Shown: positions 7,967 through 17,094, counted from the first letter of the stretch. The stretch is DNA of 64,000 bases from Clostridiales bacterium (GCA_015055945.1 SVHH01000002.1:153374-217373); one strand, 5' to 3'. The notes: a model not told the origin generated them from the sequence alone. Translations and numbers: made by a program.

Positions 7967-9396
7967 AAAAAGTAAGAACGCGTTTTGCTCCCAGTCCAAC
8001 TGGTTATTTACATATTGGGGGGCTTCGTACTGCGCTTTACGGTTACCTTTATTCTAAAATGAATAACGGTGATTTTATTTTGAGAATTGAAGACACGGAC
8101 ACTGCAAGATACGTTGACGGGTCTGTGCAGATTATTTACGACACTATGCGCGATTCTGGTATTATGTATGATGAAGGTCCAGACGTTGGCGGAAATTATG
8201 GACCGTACGTTCAGAGCGAAAGAAAGTCTATCTATACTGAATACGCTGAAAAGTTGGTTGAACTTGGCGGTGCTTATTATTGTTTTTGTACGCCCGAAAG
8301 AATTGAAACCTTAAAAGACGATGCTGGCAATATGCGTTATGATAAGCATTGTTTGAAACTTTCTAAAGAAGAAATTAAGGCTAAAATTGCCGCTGGAGAA
8401 CCTTACGTTATCCGTCAAAACGTGCCCGCCGAAGGCGTTGGCAGTTATGATGACTTGGTTTACGGCGAAATTAGCGTGGATTATAAGGATATTGAAGACG
8501 GCATTTTAATTAAGAGTGACGGAATGCCTACTTATAACTTTGCGAACGTTATCGACGACCACTTAATGGGTATTACCCACGTTATCCGCGGCATCGAATA
8601 TCTTTCATCAACTCCTAAATATAACCTCATGTATGATGCATATGGTTGGGAACGCCCCGTTTATATTCATCTCCCCCCGATTATGAAGGATGCTCAACAT
8701 AAACTTAGCAAGCGTAATGGCGACGCTAGTTATGAAGATTTCATTAAAAAAGGTTATACTAAAGAAGCCATTGTAAACTACATCGCGCTTTTGGGCTGGA
8801 GTCCTAAGGGTAACGTTGAAAAGATGAGTTTAAATGAACTTGTTCAAAACTTCTCACTAGAAGGCATCGGCAAGTCCCCTGCAATCTTTGATGAAACCAA
8901 GATGAAGTGGCTTAACGGCGAATATATTAAAGAAATGACCGCTGAAGAATTTAAGGTAAAGGCTTACGAATTCTTAAAAATGAGTAAGGCTTACGGTAAG
9001 TATGACGAAGATAAACTTCTAGCATTAGCAAAAGGTAGAGTTCAAATCTTCTCTGAAATTGCTGAAAAGGTTGACTTTTTGGAAGAATTTGATAAATACG
9101 ACTTATCTTTATTTGAAAATCAAAAACAAAAATCTTCAGCCGCTTTAGCAAAAGAAATTTTACCGAAGATAAAAGAAGTTTTGTTGTCCTTACCCGAATG
9201 GTCAAATTCAGCATTGTTTACCGCTCTTGTAGAACTCTCAGCAAAACTTGAAATTAAAAAGCAAGCCCTTTTATGGATTACCAGAATTGCTATAACTGGT
9301 AAAGAATCAACGGCTGGTGGCGCAACTGAAGTTGCTGATATTTTAGGCAAGGAAGAAACTTTAAGAAGAATTGATTATTCAATTAACCTTCTTTAA
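7963..9396 (+). CDS. gltX: Glutamyl-tRNA synthetase
   Basis: A 477-residue class I aminoacyl-tRNA synthetase that charges tRNA-Glu. The HIGH motif appears as PTGYLHIGGLRTALYG (residues about 10-25). The KMSKS loop appears as HKLSKRNGDAS (about 246). Between them lie the Rossmann fold and stem-contact region, and the C-terminal all-helical anticodon-binding domain occupies residues about 330-477. Length is standard. The gene overlaps radC by four bases and ends at a strong terminator, so radC-gltX forms a two-gene operon. Confidence 0.97.
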   Translation: MKKVRTRFAPSPTGYLHIGGLRTALYGYLYSKMNNGDFILRIEDTDTARYVDGSVQIIYDTMRDSGIMYDEGPDVGGNYGPYVQSERKSIYTEYAEKLVELGGAYYCFCTPERIETLKDDAGNMRYDKHCLKLSKEEIKAKIAAGEPYVIRQNVPAEGVGSYDDLVYGEISVDYKDIEDGILIKSDGMPTYNFANVIDDHLMGITHVIRGIEYLSSTPKYNLMYDAYGWERPVYIHLPPIMKDAQHKLSKRNGDASYEDFIKKGYTKEAIVNYIALLGWSPKGNVEKMSLNELVQNFSLEGIGKSPAIFDETKMKWLNGEYIKEMTAEEFKVKAYEFLKMSKAYGKYDEDKLLALAKGRVQIFSEIAEKVDFLEEFDKYDLSLFENQKQKSSAALAKEILPKIKEVLLSLPEWSNSALFTALVELSAKLEIKKQALLWITRIAITGKESTAGGATEVADILGKEETLRRIDYSINLL

Positions 9397-9416
9397 TAAT
9401 TAAAACAAATTAAAAA

Positions 9417-9446
9417 AGCACACTTAAACTTAAGTGTGCTTTTTTG
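9417..9446 (+). terminator. Terminator of radC-gltX
   Basis: 11-bp stem AGCACACTTAA/TTAAGTGTGCT followed by a run of T, 20 bases after the gltX stop. Confidence 0.92.
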
Positions 9447-9496
9447 TTTATTAGATAAAATTTGGGATGGCGCAAAGAATTTTTTGTTTCTAAAAT

Positions 9497-10063
9497 TTAT
9501 GCGCCATATAGTTTTTCGTTTTGCTGATCGTTGTAAGTTGTTATGTTCTTTAGATGTTTTTCAATGCCGTTTGATATCTCTTTTGCCATTTTATAAACAA
9601 GATTTAATCTAGTTAAATTTAAAAGCGATTCATTTCTTAAAGACTTTTCGGCAACGACTGCGATTATGCTTATATCTCCTATTTGGTTTAGGTTTTTATT
9701 CACACCAAGTCCTGGCTTTAGACCTTTGTCTACAACTCTAATCAGTCCTATATCACCTGCTTCTCCAACAGCAGCATCTATTGCTATACAAATTGAGTTT
9801 TGGTGGGTGTTTTCAATTAATTCTCCCGCATAATTAACTTCTTTTGCGGTTATAGGTGCTTTTAACGTGCCATATATATAATTAGGTATATTTTTATCCT
9901 TTAGAAAAGTTCCAACAAGTGGGCCTAGGCTATCACCTAACACTAAATCACTTCCGATACAAATAAATACTGGATTTACTTTATTTTTGTTTAAGGTGTC
10001 TAATGCTGCACATATACCATTAGAGCAGTAATTGTTATATATGTTGAACGAATAATTTTCCAT
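9497..10063 (-). CDS. yyaC: YyaC-family spore protease-like protein (DUF1256)
   Basis: 188 residues matching the YyaC/DUF1256 family, a forespore protein related in fold to the Gpr spore protease and hydrogenase maturation proteases. The hallmark is FICIGSDLVLGDSLGPLVG (residues about 33-51), followed by the KAPITAKEV segment near 70 and a C-terminal SIIAVVAEKSL region. In spore formers it is made late in the forespore, but its substrate is not known. The upstream sequence has a good match to a sigma-F/G promoter, supporting this role. RBS is an A/G-rich AAAGAG before the ATG. Confidence 0.9.
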   Translation of the reverse strand: MENYSFNIYNNYCSNGICAALDTLNKNKVNPVFICIGSDLVLGDSLGPLVGTFLKDKNIPNYIYGTLKAPITAKEVNYAGELIENTHQNSICIAIDAAVGEAGDIGLIRVVDKGLKPGLGVNKNLNQIGDISIIAVVAEKSLRNESLLNLTRLNLVYKMAKEISNGIEKHLKNITTYNDQQNEKLYGA

Positions 10064-10091
10064 ATTTTTCTCTTTTATTTGATTATATGGC

Positions 10092-10121
10092 TTTTATTCC
10101 CAAATTTACCCAAAAATATTC
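10092..10121 (-). promoter_or_regulatory. Candidate sigma-F/G promoter of yyaC
   Basis: Minus-strand GAATA (10117-10121), 15 bases, then GGGAATAAAA (10092-10101). This fits the forespore pattern G-n-A-T-A, 15-base spacing, GGnnAnAmT. The start codon is about 30 bases downstream. Confidence 0.5.
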
Positions 10122-10156
10122 AATTATAACAAATTTTTAATATTGACAAATAATTT

Positions 10157-10185
10157 TTGACATTATTTCTATTTTGTGCTATTAT
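10157..10185 (+). promoter_or_regulatory. Sigma-A promoter of the cvpA-like gene
   Basis: TTGACA (10157-10162), 17 bases, TATTAT (10180-10185). An AAGAAGGAA ribosome site and ATG follow 30 bases later. Confidence 0.85.
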
Positions 10186-10217
10186 TAACTTAACAAAAAT
10201 ACAAGAAGGAACATATT

Positions 10218-10979
10218 ATGAATTTATTGCTTACTAACGTTACACCGTTGGCTGTCGACGTAGTAGCGATCGTTTTTGTTCTTGTGTTTGCGCTTATTGG
10301 TTTTGCAAACGGTTTTGCTAAACTATTTTTCAAAGTTTTTGGCACAATTGTAAGTCTTTTACTTGCAGTTTTGCTATGCGCCGGCGTTACTGGCTTCTTA
10401 GAAGGCCAGTTCGGGTTGGTTACATCAGTTACTGATAAGTTGGCTGGTGTTCTTAACAAAGTGTTTGGCGAAGAACTTATGAATACAACCTTAGCGCAAG
10501 CATCTGAAAAAGGTTTAGGCGATCTTGGTCTTGGCGGATTATTATTGCCTATTATTCAATCTTTTGCAAACGATGCTTCTATTCCGCTCGACGTAACTCT
10601 CAATGAAATTATCGGACCGACATTCTCATACTATTTAGTTATGATTGTTGTGGCGATACTTTTATTTATAATTTTCAAGATTATATTTGCAATTGTTTCA
10701 GCGCTTGTAAAAAATATCTTTGCGCTCCCAGTTTTAAAACAAATAGATAGATTTTTAGGGCTTGCGATTGGTTTACTTGGTGGTTTTATTTATTTAGAAC
10801 TTGCAATTATGCTCTTAGGTATATTGCCTATTGGTTTCATTCAAGATATTTACGCATTAATTCCTGAAACAACTTTTACTGCATTTATCCAAAACGCAAG
10901 TTTATTTAAGTTAATTCTTAATTCAATTTCCGTTGCAGATATTACAGAATTCGTAAAAAACATTGTAAAACAAGCATAA
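10218..10979 (+). CDS. CvpA-family membrane protein
   Basis: 253 residues with four main hydrophobic segments. The N-terminus (VDVVAIVFVLVFALIGFANG) matches the CvpA opening, a membrane segment followed by a Gly-rich turn and an amphipathic stretch. The second half repeats the pattern with a long helix (SYYLVMIVVAILLFIIFKII) and a Gly-rich segment (LGLAIGLLGGFIYLE). CvpA proteins are linked to colicin V export in E. coli and to envelope integrity elsewhere, but their activity is unknown. The middle insertion of about 60 residues is longer than in short CvpA proteins. It is transcribed alone from a strong promoter, towards the parS sites. Confidence 0.7.
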   Translation: MNLLLTNVTPLAVDVVAIVFVLVFALIGFANGFAKLFFKVFGTIVSLLLAVLLCAGVTGFLEGQFGLVTSVTDKLAGVLNKVFGEELMNTTLAQASEKGLGDLGLGGLLLPIIQSFANDASIPLDVTLNEIIGPTFSYYLVMIVVAILLFIIFKIIFAIVSALVKNIFALPVLKQIDRFLGLAIGLLGGFIYLELAIMLLGILPIGFIQDIYALIPETTFTAFIQNASLFKLILNSISVADITEFVKNIVKQA

Positions 10980-10995
10980 TTAACCAATTTTTGTG

Positions 10996-11024
10996 AAAAA
11001 CCATATATTTTATATGGTTTTTCT
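10996..11024 (+). terminator. Terminator of the cvpA-like gene
   Basis: 12-bp stem AAAAACCATATA/TATATGGTTTTT with a T-rich tail, 17 bases after the stop. Confidence 0.85.
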
Positions 11025-11035
11025 TTTATTTTAAA

Positions 11036-11051
11036 TGTTCCACGTGAAACA
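11036..11051. other. parS site 1
   Basis: TGTTCCACGTGAAACA, a 16-base ParB-binding palindrome with one off-centre mismatch, as in many natural Bacillus parS sites. parA and parB lie 3 kb downstream. Confidence 0.95.
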
Positions 11052-11074
11052 CAGAATATTGTTATTATCTGCAT

Positions 11075-11090
11075 TGTTTCACGTGAAACA
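11075..11090. other. parS site 2
   Basis: TGTTTCACGTGAAACA, a perfect 16-base palindrome equal to the parS consensus, centred 39 bases from site 1. Confidence 0.97.
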
Positions 11091-11116
11091 TTGTGTTTTG
11101 TAATTTAAATTTTAAA

Positions 11117-11132
11117 AGTTTCACGTGAAACA
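11117..11132. other. parS site 3
   Basis: AGTTTCACGTGAAACA, 15 of 16 consensus bases, centred 42 bases from site 2. The spacing keeps the three sites on about the same DNA face. Confidence 0.93.
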
Positions 11133-11755
11133 AAAATGCTATATATTAATAAAATTTACTTTAGCGCGTGTCGAATTTGCTTAATTATATTATAAAATTT
11201 CGCAAATTTTAATAACATTCTTTGCTAATATAGTCAAAATAGGTTTGTCTGATGTTTTTTGACGTTCTTTATCCTATGTTTTTTCTGGCTCTATTTATAT
11301 AAATAAAAAACAAAAACAGCAATAAAAAAATCGACTTTCTCACACAAAATGGCTGTTAAAAATCCCCGGCAAAAAATTTGGTCATTCCGTCTCAGAGCGT
11401 TAAAATGACAATTTTTATTTGGCTATTTTGGGGCTTTGTTTATAACATTTTAAGGTTTTAATTTTATATAAAAGTAAATTTTTAGTTGCAATTGACTTGG
11501 GTGGGGTATATATTTTTATTTTCTACACAAGTAATATTTTAGCAAATTTATCTAATTTTAATAAAATAAAAAAAGCTATATTTTGCACGTTGTTTAATCT
11601 TTTGCGCGCTAAATATTTTGCGTATTTATACGCTTAAGACAACAAAATGCGCTAGCGCAAGATAAAATTTTATGCGCCGTTTAAAATTTTAAAAAATTAT
11701 TTACAATTTCGACTAAAAAATCTTTAAAATCTATTGTAATTTACTGAAGAATATA

Positions 11756-11774
11756 GTATACTATATAAGTAAAT
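11756..11774 (+). repeat. Direct repeat copy 1 upstream of ftsH
   Basis: GTATACTATATAAGTAAAT, matching the copy at 11829-11847 in 17 of 19 positions. The first copy also sits in a perfect 16-base palindrome, ATATAGTATACTATAT (11751-11766). Either copy could supply a -10 box (TATACT) or a regulator site. Confidence 0.6.
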
Positions 11775-11828
11775 ATATACTAAAAAATCCCGTATTTTTG
11801 CCTTCAAGGTTTTTTTAACCTTAATTGT

Positions 11829-11847
11829 GTATACTATATGGGTAAAT
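11829..11847 (+). repeat. Direct repeat copy 2 upstream of ftsH
   Basis: GTATACTATATGGGTAAAT, 22 bases before the TTG start of ftsH and directly ahead of its AAAGGAG site. See copy 1. Confidence 0.6.
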
Positions 11848-11868
11848 CATATTAAAGGAGACCATATT

Positions 11869-13977
11869 TTGAAAACGAAAAAGTCCAAAGGTATATGGAT
11901 AGTTCTTGTTATTATCGTATTGGTAATCGGTGCGCTTTCGGTTATGAACTGTATGAATAAGCGCATTGAAGTAAATTACTCTGAGTTCTATTCTGCTGTA
12001 TATAGTAATCATCAACAAGATGGTGTAATTTTAAAAGGCGATTTTGAAAATGCTGATGCTGCAAGTCTTAAAAACGCGGTTGGTAAGTATTCTTATAACT
12101 CAGTTATGATTAAAAACGTTATGTTTGACAATTACGTTGTTGAATTTGATATTTTAATCAATTTAGAAAGTGGAAGGACCACGACGCTTAGATTTCTTAC
12201 AAATTATTCTAGAGCAAGCAGTTCCGTTGATGCGTTGGAAAAACGTATGGAAGCGGTTGGTATTGATTTTGACTATACCGATCCTAACGCTGGTGCTATT
12301 TGGTCGTCGTTACTTCCGATTGGTGGAACAATTCTTGCCGTAATCATTTTGTTCTTGCTTATGAATCAAACTCAAGGCGGAACGAAGAGCGCAATGAATT
12401 TTGCAAAAACCAACGCGCGCGTAAACCATAATATTAAGAGTAGATTTACCGACGTTGCTGGCGCAGAAGAAGAAAAGGCGGAACTTGCTGAAGTTGTCGA
12501 CTTCCTTAAAAATCCCAAAAAGTTCTCCGACCTTGGCGCAAGAATTCCTAAGGGCGTACTTTTGGTAGGGCCTCCAGGAACGGGTAAAACTTTATTTGCG
12601 AAAGCAGTTGCTGGCGAAGCGGGTGTTCCGTTCTTCTCTATTAGCGGTTCTGACTTCGTTGAAATGTTCGTCGGCGTGGGTGCATCGAGAGTAAGAGATT
12701 TGTTCGACGTTGCTAAAAAAAGCATGCCGTGTATCGTTTTTATTGACGAAATCGATGCAGTAGGTCGTCAACGTGGTACTGGTATGGGTGGTGGCCACGA
12801 TGAAAGAGAACAAACGCTTAACCAACTTCTCGTGCAAATGGACGGTTTTGAAACTAACGACGGTATTATCGTTATGGCTGCAACCAACCGTGCCGATATA
12901 TTAGACCCCGCGTTACTTAGACCGGGTAGATTTGACCGTCAAATTTACGTAAACGTTCCCGACGTTCGCGGTAGAGAAGCAATTTTGAAAGTTCACGCAA
13001 GAAACAAACCCCTTGCACCCGACGTTAACTTTAAGACGGTTGCAAGAATGACTAGCGGTTTTTCTGGCGCTGACCTTGAAAACCTTTTGAACGAAGCGGC
13101 AATCTTGGCTGCTAGGGCAAATAGAAAGTTTATCGTAAACAAAGACCTTTACGAAGGTATCAATAAAGTATTGATGGGCCCGCAAAAGAAGAGTCGACTT
13201 GTTACTGAAACCGACAAGCGCATAACTGCTTATCACGAATCAGGCCACGCTATCTTGGCAAGGTTACTTCCGAATTGCGACCCCGTACACGAAGTTTCAA
13301 TTATTCCGCGTGGGCAAGCGGCGGGCTACACTATGACTAGACCTGACACCGATGATAACCACTTGACTAAGGCTAAACTTCTTGACGATATAGTTATGAC
13401 GCTCGGTGGTAGAGTTGCCGAAGAACTTATCATTAAAGATATCTCGGCGGGCGCATCTGGTGATATCCAAATGGTTACTAAGCGTGCAAGGCTTATGGTT
13501 ACCGAGTGGGGTATGAGTGAAAAGGTTGGTCCTATTTCTTACGGTTCTGACAAGGAAGTGTTCATTGGTAGAGATATGGCATCACACGTTTCTTATAGTG
13601 AAGAAACTGCTGCTATCATCGATGAAGAAATTAGAATTATAATCGACACCGCACTTCAAAAGGCTCGCAAGTTGTTGTCAAAAAATAAAAACTTGCTCGA
13701 TAATATGGCAAGACTTCTCGTTGAGAGAGAAACGATTTTCACTGAAGAAGTTGACTTGCTTATGGAAGGCAAGACGGTTGAAGAGATTATGCAGTTTATG
13801 GATGAAAACGAGCATATTCTTCAAGAAAACCCCTTTGAAAGGAAATCAGCAAAAAGTGTAATTGTTCCCGAAAAAACAAAGACGGAACAAGAAATTGCTG
13901 ACAAACCCGAAGAAAAACCCGAAGAAAAAACTGAAGAAAACAAAGAAGAAAAGACCGAAAATAAAGACGGTGAATAA
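11869..13977 (+). CDS. ftsH: ATP-dependent zinc metalloprotease FtsH
   Basis: A 702-residue membrane-bound AAA+ protease that degrades misfolded membrane proteins and regulators. I place the start at TTG 11869, eight bases after AAAGGAG (11854-11860). This puts transmembrane segment 1 at residues about 8-27. An external domain follows, then segment 2 at about 146-167, Walker A GPPGTGKT at about 234-241, Walker [12 protein letters not shown], the second-region-of-homology Arg finger (LRPGRFDRQ) and the zinc motif HESGH at about 456-460. The C-terminus is a Lys/Glu-rich tail ([11 protein letters not shown]). All catalytic residues are present. It is the first gene of a block ftsH-parA-parB-nfeD-SPFH, although FtsH is normally not next to parAB. 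Confidence 0.96.
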   Translation: MKTKKSKGIWIVLVIIVLVIGALSVMNCMNKRIEVNYSEFYSAVYSNHQQDGVILKGDFENADAASLKNAVGKYSYNSVMIKNVMFDNYVVEFDILINLESGRTTTLRFLTNYSRASSSVDALEKRMEAVGIDFDYTDPNAGAIWSSLLPIGGTILAVIILFLLMNQTQGGTKSAMNFAKTNARVNHNIKSRFTDVAGAEEEKAELAEVVDFLKNPKKFSDLGARIPKGVLLVGPPGTGKTLFAKAVAGEAGVPFFSISGSDFVEMFVGVGASRVRDLFDVAKKSMPCIVFIDEIDAVGRQRGTGMGGGHDEREQTLNQLLVQMDGFETNDGIIVMAATNRADILDPALLRPGRFDRQIYVNVPDVRGREAILKVHARNKPLAPDVNFKTVARMTSGFSGADLENLLNEAAILAARANRKFIVNKDLYEGINKVLMGPQKKSRLVTETDKRITAYHESGHAILARLLPNCDPVHEVSIIPRGQAAGYTMTRPDTDDNHLTKAKLLDDIVMTLGGRVAEELIIKDISAGASGDIQMVTKRARLMVTEWGMSEKVGPISYGSDKEVFIGRDMASHVSYSEETAAIIDEEIRIIIDTALQKARKLLSKNKNLLDNMARLLVERETIFTEEVDLLMEGKTVEEIMQFMDENEHILQENPFERKSAKSVIVPEKTKTEQEIADKPEEKPEEKTEENKEEKTENKDGE

Positions 13978-14020
13978 TTAACTTTAAGGATAAAGAGCAA
14001 TACTTGCTAAGGAGAGAATT

Positions 14021-14797
14021 ATGGGTAAAATAATTGCTTTTTCAAATCAAAAAGGTGGCGTAGGAAAAACCACTACTTGTGTAAATATGTCTGCATACCT
14101 TGCAACCAAGGGTTATAAGTGTTTAGTTGTTGACCTTGACCCCCAAGGTAATGCGACCAGCGGTTTAGGCTTTGCTAAAAGCGACGTTAAGCATTCTGTT
14201 TACAACGTTATGATTGACGATATGCCTATCGAAGACGCTGTTGTAAAAACTTGCGTTGACGGGCTTGACATTTTGCCGTCAAACATTGACCTTGCGGGTG
14301 CGGAAGTTGAACTTGTTTACATTAAAGATAGAGAACACGTGTTAAAGCGTGTGTTGGAAAAAGCAAAATCCAGTTATGATTTTATCACTATCGATTGCCC
14401 GCCGTCGCTTGGGCTTCTCACCATCAACGCGCTTGCGGCGTCTGATACGGTTATAATTCCTATCCAAAGCGAGTACTACGCATTAGAAGGTTTAAGCCAA
14501 CTTATGAACACCATCAAACTTGTTGTTAAGCATTTAAACTCTGCACTCAAAATTGAAGGCGTGGTGCTTACGATGAGTGATAACCGCGCAATAATTTCCC
14601 GCCAAATTTCAGCGGAAATTAAAAAATTCTTTGGAAAGCGCGTGTTTGAAACGGCTATTCCTAGAAACATTAGACTTGCGGAAGCGCCCAGCCACGGCGT
14701 GCCCATTATGCTCCACGACACTAAGTGCTCTGGCGCAAAGGCTTACTTGTCGTTAACCGAAGAATTTTTGGAAAGACAACCCGCAAAGAAAAATTAA
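14021..14797 (+). CDS. parA: Chromosome-partitioning ATPase ParA/Soj
   Basis: A 258-residue deviant-Walker ATPase that binds DNA cooperatively with ATP and moves or loads ParB-parS complexes. It also modulates DnaA in Firmicutes. The deviant P-loop is QKGGVGKTT (residues about 10-18) with the signature Lys. Walker A' appears as LVVDLDPQGNATSG (about 35) and the switch segment as YDFITIDCPPSLG (about 120). The short N-terminus without an HTH marks it as the chromosomal (Soj) type. AAGGAGAG precedes the ATG. parB starts 24 bases after its stop, and three parS sites lie 2.9 kb upstream. Confidence 0.97.
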   Translation: MGKIIAFSNQKGGVGKTTTCVNMSAYLATKGYKCLVVDLDPQGNATSGLGFAKSDVKHSVYNVMIDDMPIEDAVVKTCVDGLDILPSNIDLAGAEVELVYIKDREHVLKRVLEKAKSSYDFITIDCPPSLGLLTINALAASDTVIIPIQSEYYALEGLSQLMNTIKLVVKHLNSALKIEGVVLTMSDNRAIISRQISAEIKKFFGKRVFETAIPRNIRLAEAPSHGVPIMLHDTKCSGAKAYLSLTEEFLERQPAKKN

Positions 14798-14821
14798 AAA
14801 TAAATTACGGAGAAAGTAGAG

Positions 14822-15733
14822 ATGAAACCAAACAGAGGATTGGGTAAAGGATTATCTGCATTATTTTCAGAAACCGAAGAAGATTACGGCAAAAGTTTAC
14901 TTTTCGATGAAGAACCTGTAAAAGAAACTAAAGAAAACGTTACGGAAATAGAAATTTCTTCTATTTTTGCTAACCCTAATCAACCGAGAAAAGTTTTTGA
15001 CCAAACCGCGCTTAACGAACTTGCTGCATCAATTGCAAAGCACGGCGTTATTATGCCGATTATCGTTAACAAGAGTGGCGACCGCTATATGATTATTGCG
15101 GGTGAAAGAAGATTCCGCGCAAGTAAAATTGCGGGCTTAGAAAAAGTACCCGTTATTATTAAAAATTATAACGAACGCCAAATCAAAGAAATCTCGCTTA
15201 TCGAAAACTTGCAAAGAGAAGACCTTAACCCTATCGAAGCGGCAACCGCTATGCGCTCACTTATGGACGATTACGGAATGACTCAAGAAGAACTTGCTGA
15301 TAGAATTGGTAAATCTCGCCCCGCAATCGCTAACACTTTAAGACTTTTGAACCTTTCACAAGAAGTTATTAAACTCGTTGCCAACGGTGCACTTTCAGCG
15401 GGCCACGCAAGAACGCTTATTTCACTCCCCCAAACTGAACAAGTTAAGGTTGCTGAAGAAGCGATTAAAGGCGGACTTTCCGTGCGCGACGTGGAAAAGA
15501 AAGTCAAAGAGTATTTTGCTCCACCCGAAGAAAAGGCTAAAAAGAAAGCAAAACAAGAACTTTCTGCTGAGTTAAAAGAACTTATCGTGGATATGCAACG
15601 CGTGTTCGGTACTCGCGTAAACGCTATCGGCAACGACAAAAAGGGTAGAATTTACATCGATTATTATACCCGCGATGATTTGGATAGACTTAGCGATATT
15701 TTAGAGTTTGTTAAGAGCAATAAAAAACAATAA
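14822..15733 (+). CDS. parB: Chromosome-partitioning protein ParB/Spo0J
   Basis: A 303-residue CTP-dependent clamp protein that loads on parS and recruits SMC. The N-terminal NRGLGKGLSALF contacts ParA. The ParB/Srx CTPase domain covers residues about 38-130, with the CTP-binding arginine cluster GERRFRASK. The HTH parS-reading domain (MTQEELADRIGKSRPAIANT) is near 155-175, and the C-terminal dimerisation helices end at DILEFVKSN. All motifs are complete. It follows parA closely and is followed within 16 bases by nfeD, so the block is probably one transcript. Its DNA targets are visible in this window at 11036-11132. Confidence 0.97.
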   Translation: MKPNRGLGKGLSALFSETEEDYGKSLLFDEEPVKETKENVTEIEISSIFANPNQPRKVFDQTALNELAASIAKHGVIMPIIVNKSGDRYMIIAGERRFRASKIAGLEKVPVIIKNYNERQIKEISLIENLQREDLNPIEAATAMRSLMDDYGMTQEELADRIGKSRPAIANTLRLLNLSQEVIKLVANGALSAGHARTLISLPQTEQVKVAEEAIKGGLSVRDVEKKVKEYFAPPEEKAKKKAKQELSAELKELIVDMQRVFGTRVNAIGNDKKGRIYIDYYTRDDLDRLSDILEFVKSNKKQ

Positions 15734-15748
15734 AAGGAGAAATTCGAC

Positions 15749-16180
15749 ATGTGGATTTACGCTTGGCTTGCAGTAACGGCGATTGCGCTTGTGATTGAAT
15801 TTTGCACAAACGAAATGGTTTCTATTTGGTTTGCTGGCGGCGGGCTTGTTGCTTTAATCTTATCCGCTTGCGGCGTACCGTGGATGATTTCTCTCCCCGT
15901 GTTTATAGTTCTTTCGTTTGTTTTGTTAGTATCGTTTAGAAAAATCGTAATGAAATTCTTAAACAAGGGCGATGCGCGCACGAACGCGGATTCGGCAATC
16001 GGCAAGGAATTTGCGCTTTTATCTTCCATTGAATTTAATAAGCCTGGTACTATAAAGATAAACGATATCGTGTGGAACGTTACCACGGAAAAACAAGGCG
16101 AAAGCATTGCCGAAGGTACGATTGTTAAAGTTTTATCGCTTAAAGGCAATAAATACATAGTAGAATCTATTAAAAAATAA
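15749..16180 (+). CDS. NfeD-like membrane protein
   Basis: 143 residues. Residues 1-70 hold two or three hydrophobic segments (WLAVTAIALVIEFC, then GLVALILSACGVPWMISLPV, then a third). Residues 85-143 form the small OB-fold domain of NfeD proteins, with GKEFALLSSIEFNKPGTIKI and the terminal YIVESI. NfeD proteins pair with SPFH partners in membrane microdomains and are thought to help assemble or tether them. The SPFH gene follows 31 bases downstream, which supports the pairing. AAAGGAG precedes the ATG. The link to the partition genes is through co-transcription only. Confidence 0.85.
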   Translation: MWIYAWLAVTAIALVIEFCTNEMVSIWFAGGGLVALILSACGVPWMISLPVFIVLSFVLLVSFRKIVMKFLNKGDARTNADSAIGKEFALLSSIEFNKPGTIKINDIVWNVTTEKQGESIAEGTIVKVLSLKGNKYIVESIKK

Positions 16181-16211
16181 TTTATAAAAACAATATATAA
16201 GGAGAAAAATT

Positions 16212-17084
16212 ATGCCCCCAATTTTAGTAGTTTTGTTAGTTTTGGCAGTGATTGCATTTGTAATCATTATTTCATCAATTAAGATTGTTCGTCAATCAAC
16301 GGCAGTAGTTGTAGAAAGACTTGGTAAATTCCATAGACTTTTACACACTGGCATCCACTTTATTTTCCCGTTCATTGATAAAGCGGTTGGCAACCCCATT
16401 AGTTTGAAAGAACGCGTTGCAGACTTTGCTCCCCAACCCGTTATTACAAAAGATAACGTTACCATGCAAATCGACACGGTTGTCTACTTCCAAGTAACCG
16501 ATGCTAAACTCTTTACTTACGGTGTTGAACATCCTATCCGTGCTATTGAAAACCTTACGGCAACCACGCTTAGAAACCTTGTCGGTGAATTAGAACTTGA
16601 CGGAACGCTTACTTCAAGAGATACCGTAAACAGCAAAATGCGTATGATTCTTGACGAAGCAACTGACCCGTGGGGTATTAAGATTAACCGTGTGGAACTT
16701 AAGAATATTCTTCCGCCGAAGGATATTCAACAAGCCATGGAAAAACAAATGAGAGCAGAGCGCGAACGCCGTGAAGCAATCTTGAAAGCCGAAGGTGAAA
16801 AGAGAAGTAGTATTCTCGTTGCTGAAGGTGAAAAGGAAGCAATGATTTTACGCGCGGAAGCGAAGAAGGCGGCGGTAATTGCCGAAGCAGAAGGTACTGC
16901 TAACGCAATTAAACTTATCAACGATGCTAACCCCAACGCTGCATACCTTACCTTGAAAGGTTACGACGCGTTGAAGATTATGGCGGACGGCAATGCAACC
17001 AAGATTATCGTACCCAGCGAAATTCAAAACGTAACGGGCTTGCTTGCAAGTTTGAAAGCCGTTGTTGAAGAAGAAAAGAAATAA
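16212..17084 (+). CDS. SPFH/Band 7 (stomatin-like) membrane protein
   Basis: 290 residues: one N-terminal membrane anchor (about residues 2-22), an SPFH/Band 7 domain (VVVERLGKFHRLLHTGIHFI, about 30-50, to about 180), then an Ala/Glu/Lys/Arg coiled coil (RAERERREAILKAEGEKR, about 180-225) and a C-terminal helical cap. This matches the QmcA/stomatin type, which oligomerises into cages or microdomain scaffolds on the inner membrane, often around FtsH. In E. coli the HflK/C and QmcA SPFH proteins regulate FtsH, so the occurrence of ftsH four genes upstream is suggestive. A strong terminator ends the block. Confidence 0.93.
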   Translation: MPPILVVLLVLAVIAFVIIISSIKIVRQSTAVVVERLGKFHRLLHTGIHFIFPFIDKAVGNPISLKERVADFAPQPVITKDNVTMQIDTVVYFQVTDAKLFTYGVEHPIRAIENLTATTLRNLVGELELDGTLTSRDTVNSKMRMILDEATDPWGIKINRVELKNILPPKDIQQAMEKQMRAERERREAILKAEGEKRSSILVAEGEKEAMILRAEAKKAAVIAEAEGTANAIKLINDANPNAAYLTLKGYDALKIMADGNATKIIVPSEIQNVTGLLASLKAVVEEEKK

Positions 17085-17094
17085 ATAAAAATTA

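Larger units (their letters stand above)
11133..11868. other. Long AT-rich non-coding stretch between parS sites and ftsH
   Basis: About 735 bases without a convincing gene. I searched for DnaA boxes (TTATNCACA) and found none, so this is not an obvious oriC. A TGTCGAA core (0A-like) lies at 11169-11175. The last 120 bases hold two 19-base direct repeats and the ftsH ribosome site. The rest shows only A/T runs and one short dyad (TGCGCTAGCGCA at about 11648-11659). Confidence 0.6.

Noticed and set aside
11133..11826. Replication origin
   Set aside because: The stretch is AT-rich and near parS sites, but I found no DnaA boxes and no dnaA or dnaN gene.
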